Shown in pieces: positions 61,669 through 64,000 of a DNA stretch of 64,000 bases. Numbering within the stretch: the first letter of the stretch is position 1; every line of letters begins with the position of its first letter. Source of the stretch: Natrinema longum. Lineage in GTDB: Archaea > Halobacteriota > Halobacteria > Halobacteriales > Natrialbaceae. A program made the translations under genes and the position numbers. The notes beneath the pieces were generated by a model. The model saw only the letters and a program-made list of their open reading frames with translations. It had not been told where the DNA came from and ran no database searches. The DNA lies in the NCBI RefSeq assembly GCF_017352095.1, contig NZ_CP071463.1, forward strand, positions 1,364,001 through 1,428,000, written 5' to 3'.

Positions 61669-64000
61669 ATGAGTACGGATACCGCCACAGACGGCGAGAC
61701 GGGGGACGGACGTACGATCCTGTTGATCGGGAGCGGTCCGATCCAGATCGGACAGGCCGCCGAATTCGACTACTCGGGTGCACAGGCCTGCCGAGCCCTC
61801 CAGGAGGAAGGCGCTCGCGTCGTGCTCGTCAACTCGAACCCCGCGACGATCATGACGGATCCGGAGATGGCCGACGAGGTCTACATCGAGCCGATCACGA
61901 CCGACGCCATCGCCGAGATCATCCGCAAGGAGAATCCCGACGGCGTCATCGCCGGGCTGGGCGGCCAGACCGGGCTGAACGTCACCGCCGAACTCGCCGA
62001 GGAAGGCGTCCTCGAGGAGTACGACGTCGATATCATGGGAACGCCCCTGGATACGATCTACGCGACCGAGGACCGCGACCTCTTCCGCCAGCGCATGGAG
62101 AAGATCGGCCAGCCGGTCCCCGCGTCGACCACCATCTCGCTCGAGGACGGCGAGTCGGTCGCCGACATGACCGAGGAGGACCTGAAGGAACGCGTGCAGG
62201 CCGCCGTCGACGAGGTCGGCGGACTGCCGGTCATCGCCCGTACGACCTACACCCTCGGCGGGAGCGGCTCCGGCGTCGTCCACGAGATGGACGAACTCCT
62301 CCGCCGCGTCCGCAAGGGACTGCGCCTCTCTCGCAACAGCGAGGTCCTCATCACCGAGTCCATCGCCGGCTGGGTCGAGTACGAGTACGAAGTGATGCGC
62401 GACGCCGACGACTCGTGTATCATCATCTGCAACATGGAGAACATCGACCCGATGGGGATCCACACTGGCGAGTCGACGGTCGTCACACCCTCCCAGATCG
62501 TCCCCGACGAGGGCCACCAGGAGATGCGCACCGCCGCGCTCGACGTCATCCGCGAACTCGGCATTCAGGGGGGCTGTAACATCCAGTTCGCGTGGCGCGA
62601 CGACGGAACCCCCGGCGGCGAGTACCGCGTCGTCGAGGTCAACCCGCGCGTCTCCCGCTCCTCCGCGCTGGCCTCCAAGGCGACCGGGTATCCGATCGCC
62701 CGCGTGACCGCGAAGGTCGCGCTGGGCAAGCGCCTCCACGAGATCGACAACGAGATCACCGGCGAAACGACGGCGGCGTTCGAGCCCGCGATCGACTACG
62801 TCGTCACCAAGGTGCCCCGGTGGCCCAAGGACAAGTTCGACGACGTCGACTTCGAGCTGACGACGGCGATGAAGTCGACCGGCGAGGCGATGGCCATCGG
62901 CCGCACCTTCGAGGAGTCGCTGCTCAAAGCCCTTCGCTCGAGCGAGTACGAACCCGACATCGACTGGGCCGAGGTTAGCGACGAGGAACTCGAGGAACAC
63001 TACCTCGCACGTCCGTCGCCGGATCGCCCCTACGCGATGTTCGAGGCCTTCGAACGCGGCTACACCGTCGACGAAGTCCAGGAGCTGACGGGCATCTTCG
63101 AGTGGTACACCGAGCGCTTCAAGCGCATCGCCGACTCGACGCTCGCCGCCCAGGAGGGTGACTTCACCGAGGCCGCGATCGCCGGCCACACCAACGCGAC
63201 GATCGCCGCGAGCGCCGGCGCTGACGTCGACACCGTCGAAACCGAGGTCCCCGGTCGCACCTACAAGCAGGTCGACACCTGCGCGGGCGAGTTCAAGGCC
63301 GAGACGCCGTACTACTACTCCGCGCGAAAGTCGGAGTTCGAGTCCGGTCCGCTGCTCGGCGACGCCGCCGCGGGCGAACTCGAGGTCGACCGCGACATCG
63401 AGAGCGTGATCGTCGTCGGCGGCGGCCCGATCCGCATCGGACAGGGCGTCGAGTTCGACTACTGTTCGGTCCACGCGGTCCGCGCGCTGCGCGACCTCGG
63501 CATCGACGCCTACGTCGTCAACAACAACCCCGAGACGGTGTCGACCGACTACGACACCTCCGACGGGCTCTTCTTCGAGCCGATCACGGCGGAGGAAGTC
63601 GCCGACGTCGCCGAGGCGACCGGTGCCGACGGCGTGATGGTCCAGTTCGGCGGTCAGACCTCCGTCAACATCGGCGAACCCCTCGAGGACGAACTCGAGC
63701 GCCGCGGCCTGGACTGTGAAGTCATGGGCACCTCCGTCGAGGCGATGGACTTAGCGGAGGACCGCGATCGCTTTAACGCCCTGATGGACGAACTCGAGAT
63801 CTCCCAGCCCGACGGCGGGACGGCCTTCTCCGAGGAGGAGGCCCTCGAACTCGCCCACGACATCGGCTACCCCGTCCTCGTCCGCCCCTCCTACGTGCTG
63901 GGCGGTCGCGCGATGCAGGTCGTCTACGACGACGCGGAACTCGAGACCTACATCGAGGAGGCCGTCCGCGTCGCCCCCGACAAGCCGATCCTCGTCGACG
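61669..64000 (+). CDS. carB: Carbamoyl-phosphate synthase large subunit, 3' end outside the window
   Basis: The frame runs from ATG 61669 to the end of the window without a stop, giving 777 of about 1070 residues. It starts MSTDTATDGETGDGRTILLIGSGPIQIGQAAEFDYSG. The first ATP-grasp half (about 130-400) includes GGSGSGVVHEMDEL and VVEVNPRVSRSSALASKATGYPIA. The second half begins near residue 580 (VIVVGGGPIRIGQGVEFDY), mirroring the first. It makes carbamoyl phosphate from bicarbonate, ATP and ammonia delivered by CarA, for pyrimidine and arginine synthesis. carA is not in this window. TATA-like CTTATTA lies about 35 bp upstream. Confidence 0.96.
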   Translation, partial: MSTDTATDGETGDGRTILLIGSGPIQIGQAAEFDYSGAQACRALQEEGARVVLVNSNPATIMTDPEMADEVYIEPITTDAIAEIIRKENPDGVIAGLGGQTGLNVTAELAEEGVLEEYDVDIMGTPLDTIYATEDRDLFRQRMEKIGQPVPASTTISLEDGESVADMTEEDLKERVQAAVDEVGGLPVIARTTYTLGGSGSGVVHEMDELLRRVRKGLRLSRNSEVLITESIAGWVEYEYEVMRDADDSCIIICNMENIDPMGIHTGESTVVTPSQIVPDEGHQEMRTAALDVIRELGIQGGCNIQFAWRDDGTPGGEYRVVEVNPRVSRSSALASKATGYPIARVTAKVALGKRLHEIDNEITGETTAAFEPAIDYVVTKVPRWPKDKFDDVDFELTTAMKSTGEAMAIGRTFEESLLKALRSSEYEPDIDWAEVSDEELEEHYLARPSPDRPYAMFEAFERGYTVDEVQELTGIFEWYTERFKRIADSTLAAQEGDFTEAAIAGHTNATIAASAGADVDTVETEVPGRTYKQVDTCAGEFKAETPYYYSARKSEFESGPLLGDAAAGELEVDRDIESVIVVGGGPIRIGQGVEFDYCSVHAVRALRDLGIDAYVVNNNPETVSTDYDTSDGLFFEPITAEEVADVAEATGADGVMVQFGGQTSVNIGEPLEDELERRGLDCEVMGTSVEAMDLAEDRDRFNALMDELEISQPDGGTAFSEEEALELAHDIGYPVLVRPSYVLGGRAMQVVYDDAELETYIEEAVRVAPDKPILVD

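Noticed and set aside
61636-63474. Frame of 612 codons antisense to carB
   Set aside because: It covers the opposite strand of an obvious carbamoyl-phosphate synthase gene and has no recognisable domain.

Overview
The window is a stretch of haloarchaeal chromosome. The protein content is archaeal: a thermosome, an XPB-type helicase, a HerA-type ATPase, an FAU-1 RNase, a TrmB regulator and a HalOD1 protein. GC content is high and the proteins are very rich in Asp and Glu. Secreted proteins carry twin-arginine signals and lipoboxes. Several genes have a TATA-like sequence only 25-35 bp before the start codon, which fits leaderless transcripts. The gene families and a dispersed intergenic element suggest a member of the Natrialbales (Natrinema/Haloterrigena-like); that placement is inference. 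No rRNA, tRNA or CRISPR array was seen.

Layout. 1-9.8 kb: the 3' end of a NUDIX gene, the RNase FAU-1 pair, a PrsW-like membrane protease, riboflavin synthase, a cytoplasmic PAS-GAF histidine kinase, a Tat lipoprotein siderophore-binding protein behind an iron-box-like operator, a SIMPL-domain lipoprotein and cysteine synthase. 9.8-20.8 kb: small zinc-ribbon and HalOD1 proteins, a TraB-like protein, thermosome, the divergent lrp/glnA pair, a coiled-coil helix-hairpin-helix protein, a gamma-carbonic-anhydrase-like protein, an orphan E1-alpha subunit and two regulators. 20.9-31.9 kb: a YgfZ/GcvT protein, several conserved small haloarchaeal proteins, an XPB-like helicase followed by a HerA-like ATPase, then a probable surface-glycan cluster (PLP aminotransferase fold, alkaline-phosphatase-fold protein, FemAB-like transferase). 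32-43.6 kb: a quinone-reductase-like enzyme, a winged-helix protein, phosphohexomutase, valyl-tRNA synthetase, PdxS and homoserine kinase. 43.7-48.7 kb: a chemotaxis transducer with a long repeat-bearing acidic tail, divergent from a periplasmic-type binding protein. 48.8-57.5 kb: an MFS transporter, a polysaccharide deacetylase lipoprotein, a flavoprotein reductase and an ABC-2 exporter pair.

From about 57.55 to 60.55 kb the base composition drops sharply. This AT-rich island holds a Tat lipoprotein gene, a 38-bp AT run, and a gene for a secreted protein cut in two by a complete 940-bp IS5-type element (29-bp imperfect terminal repeats, 8-bp target duplication). Next to it, on the GC-rich side, lie gene remnants: a histidine-kinase ATPase fragment and a truncated membrane ORF. 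The window ends inside carB, which runs off the right edge.

The most notable signals are the intact IS insertion with a reconstructable host gene, an about 88-bp element found twice and starting exactly at a stop codon each time, palindromic operators at the siderophore-binding, glnA, TrmB and ABC genes, the transducer/binding-protein pair, and the XPB-HerA neighbours. I did not find a locus that can be called a new system with confidence; the XPB/HerA pair and the glycan trio are the best candidates for follow-up.
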